Source: Frankia sp. AgB1.9 | Lineage (GTDB): Bacteria > Actinomycetota > Actinomycetes > Frankiales > Frankiaceae | NCBI RefSeq assembly: GCF_016786355.1 | Contig: NZ_JADWYX010000073.1 | Location: forward strand, 1-45,616 | Length of the DNA stretch: 45,616 nucleotides | Reading direction: 5' to 3' | In this document: positions 24,077 through 32,959 of the stretch, piece by piece | How the letters are laid out: each line of letters starts with the position of its first letter | How positions within the stretch are numbered: position 1 is the stretch's first letter | The notes under the pieces: generated by a model | Database searches by the model: none | Seen by the model: the letters and a program-made list of their open reading frames with translations, nothing else | Told to the model about the DNA's origin: nothing | Program-made: the position numbers and the translations under genes

Positions 24077-26533
24077 GTGACTCAGAACCGTGTGCTGCCC
24101 GTCCTGCCGATCGACGACGTGGTCGTGCTGCCCGGCATGGTCGTGCCGCTTGCCCTGTCCGACGTCGAGACGCGCGCCGCGGTCGACGCGGCCCGCGCCG
24201 CGGCCCAGTCGCGCGCCCCGGCCGGCGCCGACAGTGGCTCCGCGAGCCGCAAGGCCGAGGTGCTGCTGACTCCGCGCCTCGACGGGAAGTACGCCGCCGT
24301 CGCCGCGCTCGGCGTGATCGAGCAGGTCGGCCGGCTGCCCGGCGGCGAGCCCGCCGCCGTCGTGCGCGCCGTCGGGCGGGCCCGGATCGGCACCGGCTCG
24401 ACCGGCCCCGGCGCCGCCCTGTGGGTCGAGGCGACGATCCTCGAGCCGACCGGCACGACCCCGACCGGAAAGCTCGCCGAGCTGGCCCGCGAGTACAAGG
24501 CCCTCGTCACCACCCTGCTGCAGCAGCGCGGTGCCTGGCAGGTGGTCGACTCGGTGACCTCGATCGACGACCCGTCCGCGCTGGCCGACACCGCCGGCTA
24601 CGCCCCCTACCTGACCGCCGCCCAGAAGCTGGAGCTGCTGGAGGCCGCCGACGTCACCACCCGGCTGGAGAAGGTGCTGGCCTGGACCAGGGAGCACCTC
24701 GCCGAGCTGGACGTCGCCGAGACGATCCGCAAGGACGTCCAGGAGGGGATGGACCGTCAGCAGCGCGAGTTCCTGCTGCGCCGCCAGCTGGAGGCCGTCC
24801 GCAAGGAGCTGCGCGAGCTCTCCGGCGGCGGCGAGGGCGGCGACGGCGAGAACACCGACGACTACCGGGCCCGCGTCGAGGCGGCCGACCTTCCCGAGAA
24901 GGTCCGCGCGGCGGCCCTCAAGGAGGTCGACAAGCTGGAGCGGACCTCCGACCAGTCGCCGGAGGGCGGCTGGATCCGCACCTGGCTGGACACGGTCCTC
25001 GACCTGCCATGGAGCTCCAGGACCGAGGACTCCTACGACATCGCCGGCGCCCGCGCCGTGCTGGACGCCGACCACGCCGGCCTCGACGACGTGAAGGACC
25101 GGATCATCGAGTACCTGGCCGTCCGCCGCCAGCGCACGGACGCTGGGCTGGGCGTCGTCGGCGGTCGGCGCAGCGGCGCCGTGCTGGCCCTCGCCGGCCC
25201 GCCCGGGGTCGGCAAGACCTCGCTCGGTGAGTCGGTCGCCCGCGCGATGGGCCGCAAGTTCGTCCGGGTCGCCCTCGGTGGCATCCGGGACGAGGCGGAG
25301 ATCCGCGGCCACCGGCGCACCTACGTCGGCGCGATGCCCGGCCGGATCGTCCGGGCGATCACCGAGGCGGGCACGATGAACCCCGTCGTGCTGCTCGACG
25401 AGGTCGACAAGGTCGGCGCCGACTACCGCGGCGACCCGACAGCGGCCCTGCTCGAGGTGCTCGACCCGGCGCAGAACCACACGTTCCGTGACCACTACCT
25501 CGAGGTCGAGCTGGACCTGTCCGACGTGCTGTTCCTGGCGACCGCGAACGTGATCGAGTCGATCCCCGGGCCGCTGCTGGACCGGATGGAGCTGGTCCGC
25601 CTCGACGGCTACACCGAGGACGAGAAGGTCGTCATCGCCCGGGACCACCTGCTGCCCCGCCAGCGCGAGCGGGCCGGCTTCGCCGACGGCGAGGTCACCT
25701 TCGAGGACGAGACGCTGCGGCTGCTGGCCGGCGAGTACACCCGCGAGGCGGGCGTGCGTGACCTGGAGCGCGCGATCGCCCGGGTGCTGCGCAAGATCGC
25801 CGCGCAGGTCGCGCTCGACGGGACGGGCACCCGCGCGCCGGTCACGGTCGGCGCCGGGGACCTGGTCGGCTACCTGGGCCGGCCGCGGCACACCCCCGAG
25901 TCGGCCGAGCGGACGGCGCTGCCCGGCGTGGCGACCGGCCTCGCGGTGACCGGCGCCGGCGGCGACGTGCTGTTCATCGAGGCGTCGCTGGCCGACTCGG
26001 AGACCGGCGCCTCCGGCCTGACCCTGACCGGCCAGCTGGGCGACGTGATGAAGGAGTCGGCGCAGATCGCGCTGTCCTACCTGCGGTCACGCGGCGCCGA
26101 GCTGGAGCTGCCGGTCGGTGACCTGGCCAAGCGCGGGGTCCACGTCCACGTCCCGGCCGGAGCGGTGCCCAAGGACGGGCCGAGCGCCGGCGTCACGATG
26201 ACGACCGCGCTCGCGTCGCTGCTGTCGGGCCGGCCGGTCCGGGCCGAGGTGGCGATGACCGGTGAGGTGTCGCTGACCGGGCGGGTGCTGCCGATCGGCG
26301 GGGTGAAGCAGAAGCTGCTCGCCGCGCACCGGGCCGGCATCACCACGGTCCTGCTGCCGAGCCGCAACGGGCCGGACCTGGACGACGTGCCGGCGGCGGT
26401 GCGCGACGCGCTCACCGTCCACCTGGTCTCGGACGTCCGTGAGGTCCTGGACCTGGCCCTGGAGCCGGCCTACGGCGATCGGTCGGAGACGGCGCTTCGC
26501 GCCTCCGACCGCTCTGCCTTGGTCGGGCGCTGA
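24077..26533 (+). CDS. lon: ATP-dependent protease Lon
   Basis: The 818-residue protein is a full LonA. The N-terminal domain (LPVLPIDDVVVLPGMVVPLAL) is followed by a coiled region (MDRQQREFLLRRQLEAVRKE). The AAA+ module has Walker A GPPGVGKTS, LGGIRDEAEIRGHRRTYVGA, Walker B VLLDEVDK and FLATANVIESIPGPLLDRME. The protease domain has S703 in KDGPSAGVTM and K746 in GGVKQK. It degrades misfolded and regulatory proteins in the cytoplasm. The GTG at 24077 matches the family N-terminus; the frame is open back to 23942, but that part spans the regulatory region. A HAIR-like site upstream points to heat-shock control by HspR. A hairpin terminator follows. Confidence 0.96.
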   Translation: MTQNRVLPVLPIDDVVVLPGMVVPLALSDVETRAAVDAARAAAQSRAPAGADSGSASRKAEVLLTPRLDGKYAAVAALGVIEQVGRLPGGEPAAVVRAVGRARIGTGSTGPGAALWVEATILEPTGTTPTGKLAELAREYKALVTTLLQQRGAWQVVDSVTSIDDPSALADTAGYAPYLTAAQKLELLEAADVTTRLEKVLAWTREHLAELDVAETIRKDVQEGMDRQQREFLLRRQLEAVRKELRELSGGGEGGDGENTDDYRARVEAADLPEKVRAAALKEVDKLERTSDQSPEGGWIRTWLDTVLDLPWSSRTEDSYDIAGARAVLDADHAGLDDVKDRIIEYLAVRRQRTDAGLGVVGGRRSGAVLALAGPPGVGKTSLGESVARAMGRKFVRVALGGIRDEAEIRGHRRTYVGAMPGRIVRAITEAGTMNPVVLLDEVDKVGADYRGDPTAALLEVLDPAQNHTFRDHYLEVELDLSDVLFLATANVIESIPGPLLDRMELVRLDGYTEDEKVVIARDHLLPRQRERAGFADGEVTFEDETLRLLAGEYTREAGVRDLERAIARVLRKIAAQVALDGTGTRAPVTVGAGDLVGYLGRPRHTPESAERTALPGVATGLAVTGAGGDVLFIEASLADSETGASGLTLTGQLGDVMKESAQIALSYLRSRGAELELPVGDLAKRGVHVHVPAGAVPKDGPSAGVTMTTALASLLSGRPVRAEVAMTGEVSLTGRVLPIGGVKQKLLAAHRAGITTVLLPSRNGPDLDDVPAAVRDALTVHLVSDVREVLDLALEPAYGDRSETALRASDRSALVGR

Positions 26534-26628
26534 GCGCCCTCCCAAACGTGATTCGGACGTGGCGTTGATGTACGCGGCGGACGCTTGTCCAGGGTCTGTA
26601 GCTGGGTTGCGTCTCGTCTAGGACGATC

Positions 26629-26662
26629 GCCCGGGAACTCTGCAATTTGGGGGTTCCCGGGC
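26629..26662. terminator. Terminator between lon and the convergent GH26 gene
   Basis: GCCCGGGAAC (26629-26638) pairs exactly with GTTCCCGGGC (26653-26662) around a 14-base loop. TTTCGG follows in the lon direction. It is eleven bases from the GH26 stop, so it likely serves both genes. Confidence 0.75.
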
Positions 26663-26672
26663 TTTCGGCTGG

Positions 26673-27773
26673 TCAGGGGCGCAGCGGCAGGGTCAGCTCG
26701 GGTCTGCTCGTCCACCGCCAGGTCGCGTCGTAACGCGGGTTGGCCGCGCCGACGGCGAAGGCCCGGGAGGCGGCCGGGGACACGGCCACCCGCCAGTCGA
26801 CCTCCTTCGTAGACTCCTGCCAGATCACCCCGATGATCTCCGGGTACCGCGGTAGCGAGGCGAAGAGCTGGGCGATCCACGCGGCCTTCAGTCCCGCGTT
26901 GTCGGCCGCGCCGGTCTCCGTGATCACGATCGGCTTCTGGGTGACGGTCTGGACCTCGGCGAGGCTGCTCGCGAAGATCTCGTCGAAGGACTTGTAGGTC
27001 TCGTTGCCCACGGTGCCGTAGTAGCCGGAGAAACCAACCCAGTCCACATACGCGTCGCCCGGATAGAGCTCGGCGAGCGGGGTGGAGTTCGGATAGGTGA
27101 CGTTGGGGCTCCAGATCCACACCACATTGGCCGCCCCCTCCTGCGTGAAGATGTCGTGCACGTGGCGCCAGGCCTGGACGTACTGTCCCGGCTGGTTGCC
27201 GTTGGCCTGTTCGGCCCACGGATACCAGTAGCCGTTCATCTCGTGCGCGAACCGCAGGCCGATCGTGTAGTCGAGCGTCTTGACCCCGCGGGCCCAGGAG
27301 CGGATGTAGGAGTCGAACGAGCCGTCGATGATGTTGCTGAGCCGGTATTTCGGCTGGGCGCCGCGCAGCTTGTCGCTCTGGGGTTTGGTGGAGAAGTCCC
27401 ACGGCTCCCACGCGACGATCGGCATCATGCCAAGGCTCGCGACCTTGTTCAGGTCGCTGGCATTGAACTTGTCCTCGGCCCAGCCCTCGGAGAACTGGTA
27501 GGCCCGGGGCTTGTAGCTCGTCTTCTGGGTGAAGTCGAGGAGATTGGTGAAGCTGTGGACCCCGGCGGTCGTCATGATGCCGACGAAGGTCTTTCCCGGC
27601 TCCGGGAACTGGGTCGGCGCCGCGGCCAGTTCGGTGGAGGGTGCCAGAAGCTCCGCCGGGACCGCCGCCCCGGGCCGGCGGGGCCCGGACAGGTGTGGGG
27701 CCACCCGGAAGACGTAGCCGGCGAGCACGACGACGAGGACCACCGCGACCACCCGCGGCACCGTCAGCCTCAC
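26673..27773 (-). CDS. Membrane-anchored glycoside hydrolase family 26 (mannanase-type) protein
   Basis: The 366-residue protein starts at a GTG overlapping the glycosyltransferase stop (GTGA), so it is coupled to that gene. One N-terminal helix (VVAVVLVVVLAGYVF) anchors an external catalytic domain. The GH26 sites are the acid/base Glu E178 in RFAHEMNGYWYPW and the nucleophile Glu E286 in VITETGA, with WIWSPN and VGFSGYYG between. GH26 enzymes mostly cleave beta-1,4-mannan, some beta-1,3-xylan or mixed glucans. With a GT2 synthase in the same operon, it probably trims or edits the polymer being made rather than feeding on outside mannan; this is inference. Confidence 0.88.
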   Translation of the reverse strand: MRLTVPRVVAVVLVVVLAGYVFRVAPHLSGPRRPGAAVPAELLAPSTELAAAPTQFPEPGKTFVGIMTTAGVHSFTNLLDFTQKTSYKPRAYQFSEGWAEDKFNASDLNKVASLGMMPIVAWEPWDFSTKPQSDKLRGAQPKYRLSNIIDGSFDSYIRSWARGVKTLDYTIGLRFAHEMNGYWYPWAEQANGNQPGQYVQAWRHVHDIFTQEGAANVVWIWSPNVTYPNSTPLAELYPGDAYVDWVGFSGYYGTVGNETYKSFDEIFASSLAEVQTVTQKPIVITETGAADNAGLKAAWIAQLFASLPRYPEIIGVIWQESTKEVDWRVAVSPAASRAFAVGAANPRYDATWRWTSRPELTLPLRP

Positions 27774-29647
27774 TGGCCGTTCTCCGTGACGGAGCTTTCC
27801 TCGGCGAGCCGGGCCGTCAGCAGGAGCTGGGACTCCATCGGGTCCGCGGCGACGTGCATGCGGGCGCGCGGCGGGACCGTCCTGGGCGGCCCACCGTCCG
27901 CCGGGCCCCTGCGTCGCGCGGCGATCGTCCGGCGCACGGAGAGCAACGGTGGCGACAGCCCGACCAGCAGCGCGAGCAGCGCCCAGAGCTGCGGCGGGGC
28001 GAAGTGCCGGTGGTTCACGCCGAGGTTGACGCACAGCAGCGTCGCGGCGACGACGGCCCAGACCAGGTGCAGCCGGAAGGTCCGGAGCGACTCGGTGCTG
28101 CGCAGCTCGCCCTTCGCGGTCACGGCGTAGACGAGACGCCGGCGCAGCACCGCCGCGAACGCGGCCGACAGGTAGATCGGCCCGGCGAACAGCGCGAGCA
28201 CCATGCCCGGTATGCCGATCTCATGTCTCTCGTGTTCGGCGAGGTTGAACCGGCGCAGCCACAGCCACATGCTGACCCAGCTGCCCAGGGCGGCCATCCA
28301 CAGAGTGAGCCACGACCCCCCGCGCAGATGGACCGCGGAGGCGCCGAAAGCGAGGTAGCCGACCGTCGCCAGGCTGCCGAACAACAGGCTCGTCGCGACG
28401 CTCGGGTAGTAGAACTGGACCATTCCGTACAGCAGGCGCTGGCGGGCCCGCAGTCTGATTCCCGCTTTCGCCCGGCGGCGCAGCTTGACGTCCCAGACGC
28501 CGTACGCCCATCGCTTCTGCTGGTTGAAGTAGTCGGTCCAGGTGGTGGGCGCCTCACCGATCGCGATCACATCGGGCGTGTAGACGCCCTTCCAGGGATT
28601 CCCGGTCGCCGGGTTGATCGTCCCCTGGACGCGCATGCTGGTCAGGTGGTCCTCGATGATCGAGTCCTGGTAGCCACCGATCTGTCGCCAGGCCGCCGGC
28701 CGGTAGAGGTGGTTGGTACCGATGAGCAGCGGGGCGTCGAGGCCGTTCCCGCCGCGCTCGATCACCCCGTTGAACAGGTACTGCTGCATCGAGGCGCCCT
28801 GCGCCACCAGGTTCTCCAGCATGTTCCCGTAGACCTGGGGCGCCACGACGAAGGCGACGTCCGGGTCGCGGAAATAGCCCAGGGTGCGTTCCAGGAAACA
28901 GGTGAGCGGGACGTGGTCGGGGTCCATCTGGGCCACCACGTCATAGTGGCGCTCGTGTTCGGCGCGCCAGGCGTTGTGATTTCCAGCCTTGCTCCTGGCC
29001 CGGAACTCCCCGGCCGGCTGGTTGTATTCCGGGCGGCCGCGCCGGCTGAAATGCAGGACGCCCAGGTCCTCGGCGACCCGCTGAACCTCGGGATCGTTCT
29101 CCTCGTCCAGGATCCAGGCGGTCAGAAAGCCGTCCGGATAGGCGATCTCCCGCATCGCGCCCAGCGTTCTCGCCACGACGGAGACGGGTTCCTTCGAGGG
29201 GACGATCGTCGTGAGCACCGCCACCCGCAGCCCGGGCGGCGCGACGAGGGGCACCGGATCCCGGGCGTACCAGGCGAGTATCCCGATGATGGAGACCTGG
29301 ACGATCCTGATGACCTCGACGAGGACGACGAGGCAGAAGCTCACGCGCGCCAGGAACAGCCGCCAGTCGCCCGCGCCGGCGACGCCAGCCCCGGGCACGT
29401 GCGCGGGCAGCAGCAGCCAGCCGACGAAGATCAGGTTCACCAGCGCCGTGAACAGGAACAGCAGCGCCAGGGCTAACCGGCGGCCCGGCGGCACGACGGA
29501 GCGAAACTCCACCCGCGGGTTGTCGCCCCGCGGCGTGGTCAGCGGCCCACAGGCCTCGGCGCAGCGGGCATAGGCGACCCGCACCGCGGTGCTACGACGG
29601 GTGCCTCTCACCAGTCGCCGCGCGGCTCTGTGCCTGGCGACCGCCAA
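27770..29647 (-). CDS. Cellulose synthase-like processive glycosyltransferase (GT2)
   Basis: The 625-residue membrane protein begins at a TTG with GGGGGAGGA five bases upstream. Two or three N-terminal membrane helices (about 57-126) precede the GT2 domain and several more follow it. The processive synthase motifs are all present: D181 in WILDEEND, MDPDHVP (242-244), IIED (332-333) and QQKRW (376-380), the QxxRW signature. It would polymerise a beta-linked glycan from a nucleotide sugar across the membrane. No PilZ domain is visible, so control by c-di-GMP is not evident here. It lies between a sensor kinase and a GH26 gene in one operon. The polymer could be mannan, glucan or another hexose chain. 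Confidence 0.88.
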   Translation of the reverse strand: MAVARHRAARRLVRGTRRSTAVRVAYARCAEACGPLTTPRGDNPRVEFRSVVPPGRRLALALLFLFTALVNLIFVGWLLLPAHVPGAGVAGAGDWRLFLARVSFCLVVLVEVIRIVQVSIIGILAWYARDPVPLVAPPGLRVAVLTTIVPSKEPVSVVARTLGAMREIAYPDGFLTAWILDEENDPEVQRVAEDLGVLHFSRRGRPEYNQPAGEFRARSKAGNHNAWRAEHERHYDVVAQMDPDHVPLTCFLERTLGYFRDPDVAFVVAPQVYGNMLENLVAQGASMQQYLFNGVIERGGNGLDAPLLIGTNHLYRPAAWRQIGGYQDSIIEDHLTSMRVQGTINPATGNPWKGVYTPDVIAIGEAPTTWTDYFNQQKRWAYGVWDVKLRRRAKAGIRLRARQRLLYGMVQFYYPSVATSLLFGSLATVGYLAFGASAVHLRGGSWLTLWMAALGSWVSMWLWLRRFNLAEHERHEIGIPGMVLALFAGPIYLSAAFAAVLRRRLVYAVTAKGELRSTESLRTFRLHLVWAVVAATLLCVNLGVNHRHFAPPQLWALLALLVGLSPPLLSVRRTIAARRRGPADGGPPRTVPPRARMHVAADPMESQLLLTARLAEESSVTENGQ

Positions 29648-29662
29648 GCGTCCTCCCCCTTT

Positions 29663-31888
29663 TCAGCGGACGCTGACCGCGTTCAGGTTGTTGTCGTCGG
29701 TCCCGAAGTACGCGGTGCCGTCGGCGACCGCGACCGAGTGCACGCCACTGGCGGCGGCGAACTTCCCTCGCTGGGCGCCGGTCGCGGCGTCCACCGCGTA
29801 GAGGTTGGCGTCGCCGGTGCCGAAGTAGACGGTCCCGTCCACCACGACCGGTGCGCCGACGTCCCCCGAGGCGGGGAAGGTCCACACCTTCTTGCCGGTC
29901 GTGGCGTTGAGCGCGTACAGGCTGCGCTCGGCGCCGCCGACGTAGACCGTGCCGTTCGCCAGGGCCGGACCGGCGCCGACGGACGCGCCGTCGAACTGCC
30001 AGACCTGTTTCCCGGAGCCCGCGTCGGCCGCGTACAGGCTTCCGTCGGTGCTGCCGAAGTAGACGATTCCCCCCAGCACCGCGGGCTGGCCGGAGACCGC
30101 GCCCTTGGTGGGGAACGCCCAGCGCGGGTTTCCCGAGAAGGCGTCCACGGCGTACAGGTTGGTGTCGCTGCTCCCGACGTACACGGTCTCGCCGGCCAGG
30201 GCCGGTGAATGGGTGTCGTTCTGGGCCGAGAACTTCCACCGGAACGCGCCGCTGGTCGCGTCCAGGGCGTAAAGGTGGGCGTCGGCGCTGCCGACGTACG
30301 CCAGACCCCCGCCGGCGACGGGGGAGTGCACGATCCCGTCGGTGTGGTATTTCCAGCGCGTGCGGCCGGTCGCGGCGTCGAAGGCGTACAGGTAGCCGTC
30401 GTCGCCGCCGAGGTAGACGATTCCGCCGAGGGCCAGCGGGGTGGATCCGATCGCGCCACCGGTGGTGAACTTCCAGACCTGCTTGCCGCTGGAGATCTGG
30501 GCCGCGTACAGGGTTCCGTCGTTGCTGCCCGCGTACACCAGGTGACCGGCGATCCGGGGACGGCCCAGCACGGTGCCCGTCGTGGAGAGACGCCAGCGGA
30601 CGGTCCCGGGCGGGCTCGCGGCTGCAGCCGGCTGGCCGCCGCCGTCGTCGAGCAGGCGCCAGGCGGTGGTCCCGGCCGCGGCGGCCGCGACGACGCCGAT
30701 CGCCCCGCCCAGGAGCAGGCGGCGGCTCGGCCCCTGCCGGGCCGGCTCGGCGGCCGGCTCGGGAGTGGTGCGGCCCAGGGAGGGCACGGACGGCACCGAC
30801 GCCAGCTGGGTCGGCAGCCCGCTGGTCCGCACCGGCGGCGTGGACGGGATGGTCAGTTCCCTGGTGGCCTCGTTCGGCGTCCGGCGGGACTCGCGTGCCG
30901 CCACCGGGACCGGGCTGTCCTCCAGCCAGGGCATCGGGACGGGCGTCGTGCCGATCGGCGTCGGCGTCGGCCCTACCGGCTGTATCGGCATAGGCCCGGT
31001 CGGGATCGGCGTCTTCGAGAGGGCGGCGGGCAGCCAGCCCGGCGGGAACATGTCGGCGGCGGGCCGGCCCCCGGTCAGCTCCCGCAGAATGGTGTTCAGA
31101 TCGGGCCGCCGCGCCGGGTCCTTGTCCAGGCAGCGAGCCAGCAGGGGACGCAGCTCGTCCGGGACCTTGGTGAGGTCCGGCGGGTTGTGCACGCTGCGAT
31201 AGAGCATCGACGGCAGCGAACCGACCCCGAACGGACCGGTTCCGGTGACCGCGAACGTGAGGACCGCGCCGAACGCGAAGATGTCGGTGGACGTTGTCAC
31301 CGTCTCGCCGTTTATCTGTTCCGGCGACATGTAGCCGGGCGAGCCCATAACCGCGCCGGCATGAGTGAGCGATCCGGAGTCCTCGAGCGCCGATATTCCG
31401 AAATCGATCAGCCGGGGACCGTCGGGGGCCAGCAGCACGTTCGCCGGCTTGAGGTCCCGATGGATCAGGCCGGCGGAATGGACGGCCGAAAGGGCCTCCG
31501 CCAGAGCGGCCCCGAGGGCACGCACCGACGCGACCGGAAGCGACCCGGCGTCACGGACGGCGGCGTTGAGAGACGGGCCCGGAATGAAGGCGGTGGCGAG
31601 CCAGGGCGGATTGGCTTCCAGATCGGCGTCGATGACACCCGCCGCGAAGAAACCGTTCACGGCCCGGGAAGCTGCTACCTCGCGGGCGAACCGCAGCCGG
31701 ATGTGTCGTTGCTGGACGAGATCAGGGCGGATAATCTTGATCGCTACCCGGCGCCCGCTCGGCGAGAAGGCCAGATAGACTCGTCCCATACCGCCGCTGC
31801 CCAATACGGCCGCGAGTTGATAGTTACCAACGGTCGTCGGGTCGTTCGGCCCCAATGCTTCCAAGGCCGGCTCCCTCCCGCGCGCCAC
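29663..31888 (-). CDS. Transmembrane Ser/Thr protein kinase with external PQQ beta-propeller
   Basis: The 741-residue protein has a Hanks-type kinase domain (about 23-275): P-loop GSGGMGRV, Lys K51 in VAIKII, HRDLKPAN (143-150), DFG (162-164) and GSPGYMSPEQ. A Pro-rich linker follows and one membrane helix (391-411). The outer part is a propeller of eight repeats of about 40 residues, each with an LYAxDAxSGxxxW-like motif, as in PQQ-binding-like sensor domains. The start GTG has AGGAGT eight bases upstream. It is first in an operon with GT2 and GH26 genes (15 bases to the former). It probably senses an extracellular ligand, perhaps the glycan, and controls synthesis; this is inference. Confidence 0.92.
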   Translation of the reverse strand: MARGREPALEALGPNDPTTVGNYQLAAVLGSGGMGRVYLAFSPSGRRVAIKIIRPDLVQQRHIRLRFAREVAASRAVNGFFAAGVIDADLEANPPWLATAFIPGPSLNAAVRDAGSLPVASVRALGAALAEALSAVHSAGLIHRDLKPANVLLAPDGPRLIDFGISALEDSGSLTHAGAVMGSPGYMSPEQINGETVTTSTDIFAFGAVLTFAVTGTGPFGVGSLPSMLYRSVHNPPDLTKVPDELRPLLARCLDKDPARRPDLNTILRELTGGRPAADMFPPGWLPAALSKTPIPTGPMPIQPVGPTPTPIGTTPVPMPWLEDSPVPVAARESRRTPNEATRELTIPSTPPVRTSGLPTQLASVPSVPSLGRTTPEPAAEPARQGPSRRLLLGGAIGVVAAAAAGTTAWRLLDDGGGQPAAAASPPGTVRWRLSTTGTVLGRPRIAGHLVYAGSNDGTLYAAQISSGKQVWKFTTGGAIGSTPLALGGIVYLGGDDGYLYAFDAATGRTRWKYHTDGIVHSPVAGGGLAYVGSADAHLYALDATSGAFRWKFSAQNDTHSPALAGETVYVGSSDTNLYAVDAFSGNPRWAFPTKGAVSGQPAVLGGIVYFGSTDGSLYAADAGSGKQVWQFDGASVGAGPALANGTVYVGGAERSLYALNATTGKKVWTFPASGDVGAPVVVDGTVYFGTGDANLYAVDAATGAQRGKFAAASGVHSVAVADGTAYFGTDDNNLNAVSVR

Positions 31889-32132
31889 GGACCACGACTC
31901 CTAGGCCCTGTCGAGACTCTACCTGCGCCGATCGGCGGGGCGAACGTCCCCCGGGCCCGTGCTTGGTCAAGAATCCGATAACCCCGCTGCCGGGTGCTGT
32001 GGTAGCCAAAGGCGACACCGCCGGCACCTAGCGGAACGCATTCCTCTCGCGGCCCAACGCTTCGCTCAGAGTCATTGTTTCAATGCGTTGGGTAGCGAAA
32101 TGCTGCGCGCGAGATCGGCGGTCCGCGCCGCG
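31889..32132. other. Intergenic region with folded element at 32053-32099
   Basis: CCCAACGC (32053-32060) pairs with GCGTTGGG (32085-32092). TTCGCT (32061-32066) pairs with AGCGAA (32094-32099). The order A-B-A'-B' would give an H-type pseudoknot, and CATTG/CAATG (32073-32085) is an alternative inner stem. It lies 34 bases after the acyltransferase stop, so it may be that gene's terminator. The rest should hold the kinase promoter; I could not fix it. Confidence 0.5.
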
Positions 32133-32870
32133 TCACACACCCCGGCTCGGCGGGCCGGGCAACGCGTAGCGGCCCCTGGCCCGGGCCGGCGCGGGCCCGG
32201 TCCAGACCGGTGGCGGCCCGGCGGACGGGCGGATCAGCTCGGCCGGCACTCCGGCCCAGACCTCCGCGTCGCCGACGTCCCGGGTCACGGCCGCGCCCAT
32301 CCCGACCAGCGACCAGGCGCCGATCGTCAGGCCCTCGCGGATCGTGCAGTTCTGGCCGATGTAGGACCCGGCCCGGACCCGCACGCTGCCGGCCAGTGAC
32401 GCGTTGGCGCACACGGTCGCGTAGTCCTCGACGACGACATCGTGGGTGAGCACGACGTTCGGCATCACCACGACGTGCTGCCCGAGGGTGACGTCCGCGG
32501 TCAGCACCGCGCCGGCGAGCAGGATCGAGCCCTGGCCGACCGCGCACGACGGCGGGATCACGGCCCGCGGGTGGATCACGCTGGTGTACCGGTCGCCCGT
32601 CACCCCCATCTCCTCCAGCCGGTGGCGCAGCACCGCGCGCGAGCGGCCGGTTCCCGGGCCGAGCAACAGCCGGGCCCGCGGGTACTGGGCGACCCGGTCC
32701 ATCCCGCCGAGCACCTGGGCGCCGCCGATCGGCGCGCCCCAAAGCGACGGGTTGTCATCCAGGAAGCCGACGACGTGGTGATCGCCGGACGCGCGGGCGG
32801 CCTCGGCCGCCTCCCGCGACAGTCCGCCGGCGCCAACGATCAGGAGAGGTATGGGCCCGGCGGAGGTCAT
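32133..32870 (-). CDS. NeuD/PglD-like sugar O- or N-acyltransferase
   Basis: The 245-residue protein has an N-terminal small Rossmann-like domain with the opening PLLIVGAGGLSREAAEAARA and VVGFLDDNP. A left-handed beta-helix of hexapeptide repeats follows (about 95-205, VIHPRAVIPPSCAVGQGSIL through IGQNCTIREGLTIGAWSLVGMGAAV). It ends with VWAGVPAELIR. This is the NeuD/PglD layout; members acylate sialic acid or UDP-amino sugars for surface glycans. The ATG is preceded by AAAGGA. A TATAAA lies directly before it and could drive a leaderless or near-leaderless message. Its presence beside the kinase-GT2-GH26 operon supports a surface-glycan theme. Confidence 0.85.
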   Translation of the reverse strand: MTSAGPIPLLIVGAGGLSREAAEAARASGDHHVVGFLDDNPSLWGAPIGGAQVLGGMDRVAQYPRARLLLGPGTGRSRAVLRHRLEEMGVTGDRYTSVIHPRAVIPPSCAVGQGSILLAGAVLTADVTLGQHVVVMPNVVLTHDVVVEDYATVCANASLAGSVRVRAGSYIGQNCTIREGLTIGAWSLVGMGAAVTRDVGDAEVWAGVPAELIRPSAGPPPVWTGPAPARARGRYALPGPPSRGV

Positions 32871-32905
32871 GGTGTCCTTTATACGGCCTTGATGGTTCTC
32901 GGGTC

Positions 32906-32931
32906 GCCGGCCCGGAAGCCACCGGGCCGGC
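32906..32931 (-). terminator. Terminator after the PadR gene
   Basis: GCCGGCCCGG (32906-32915) pairs exactly with CCGGGCCGGC (32922-32931) around AAGCCA. It is about 30 bases after the PadR stop and upstream of the acyltransferase gene. Confidence 0.7.
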
Positions 32932-32959
32932 CCGGCCGAGCGGCCGAGCCGGCTGGCGA

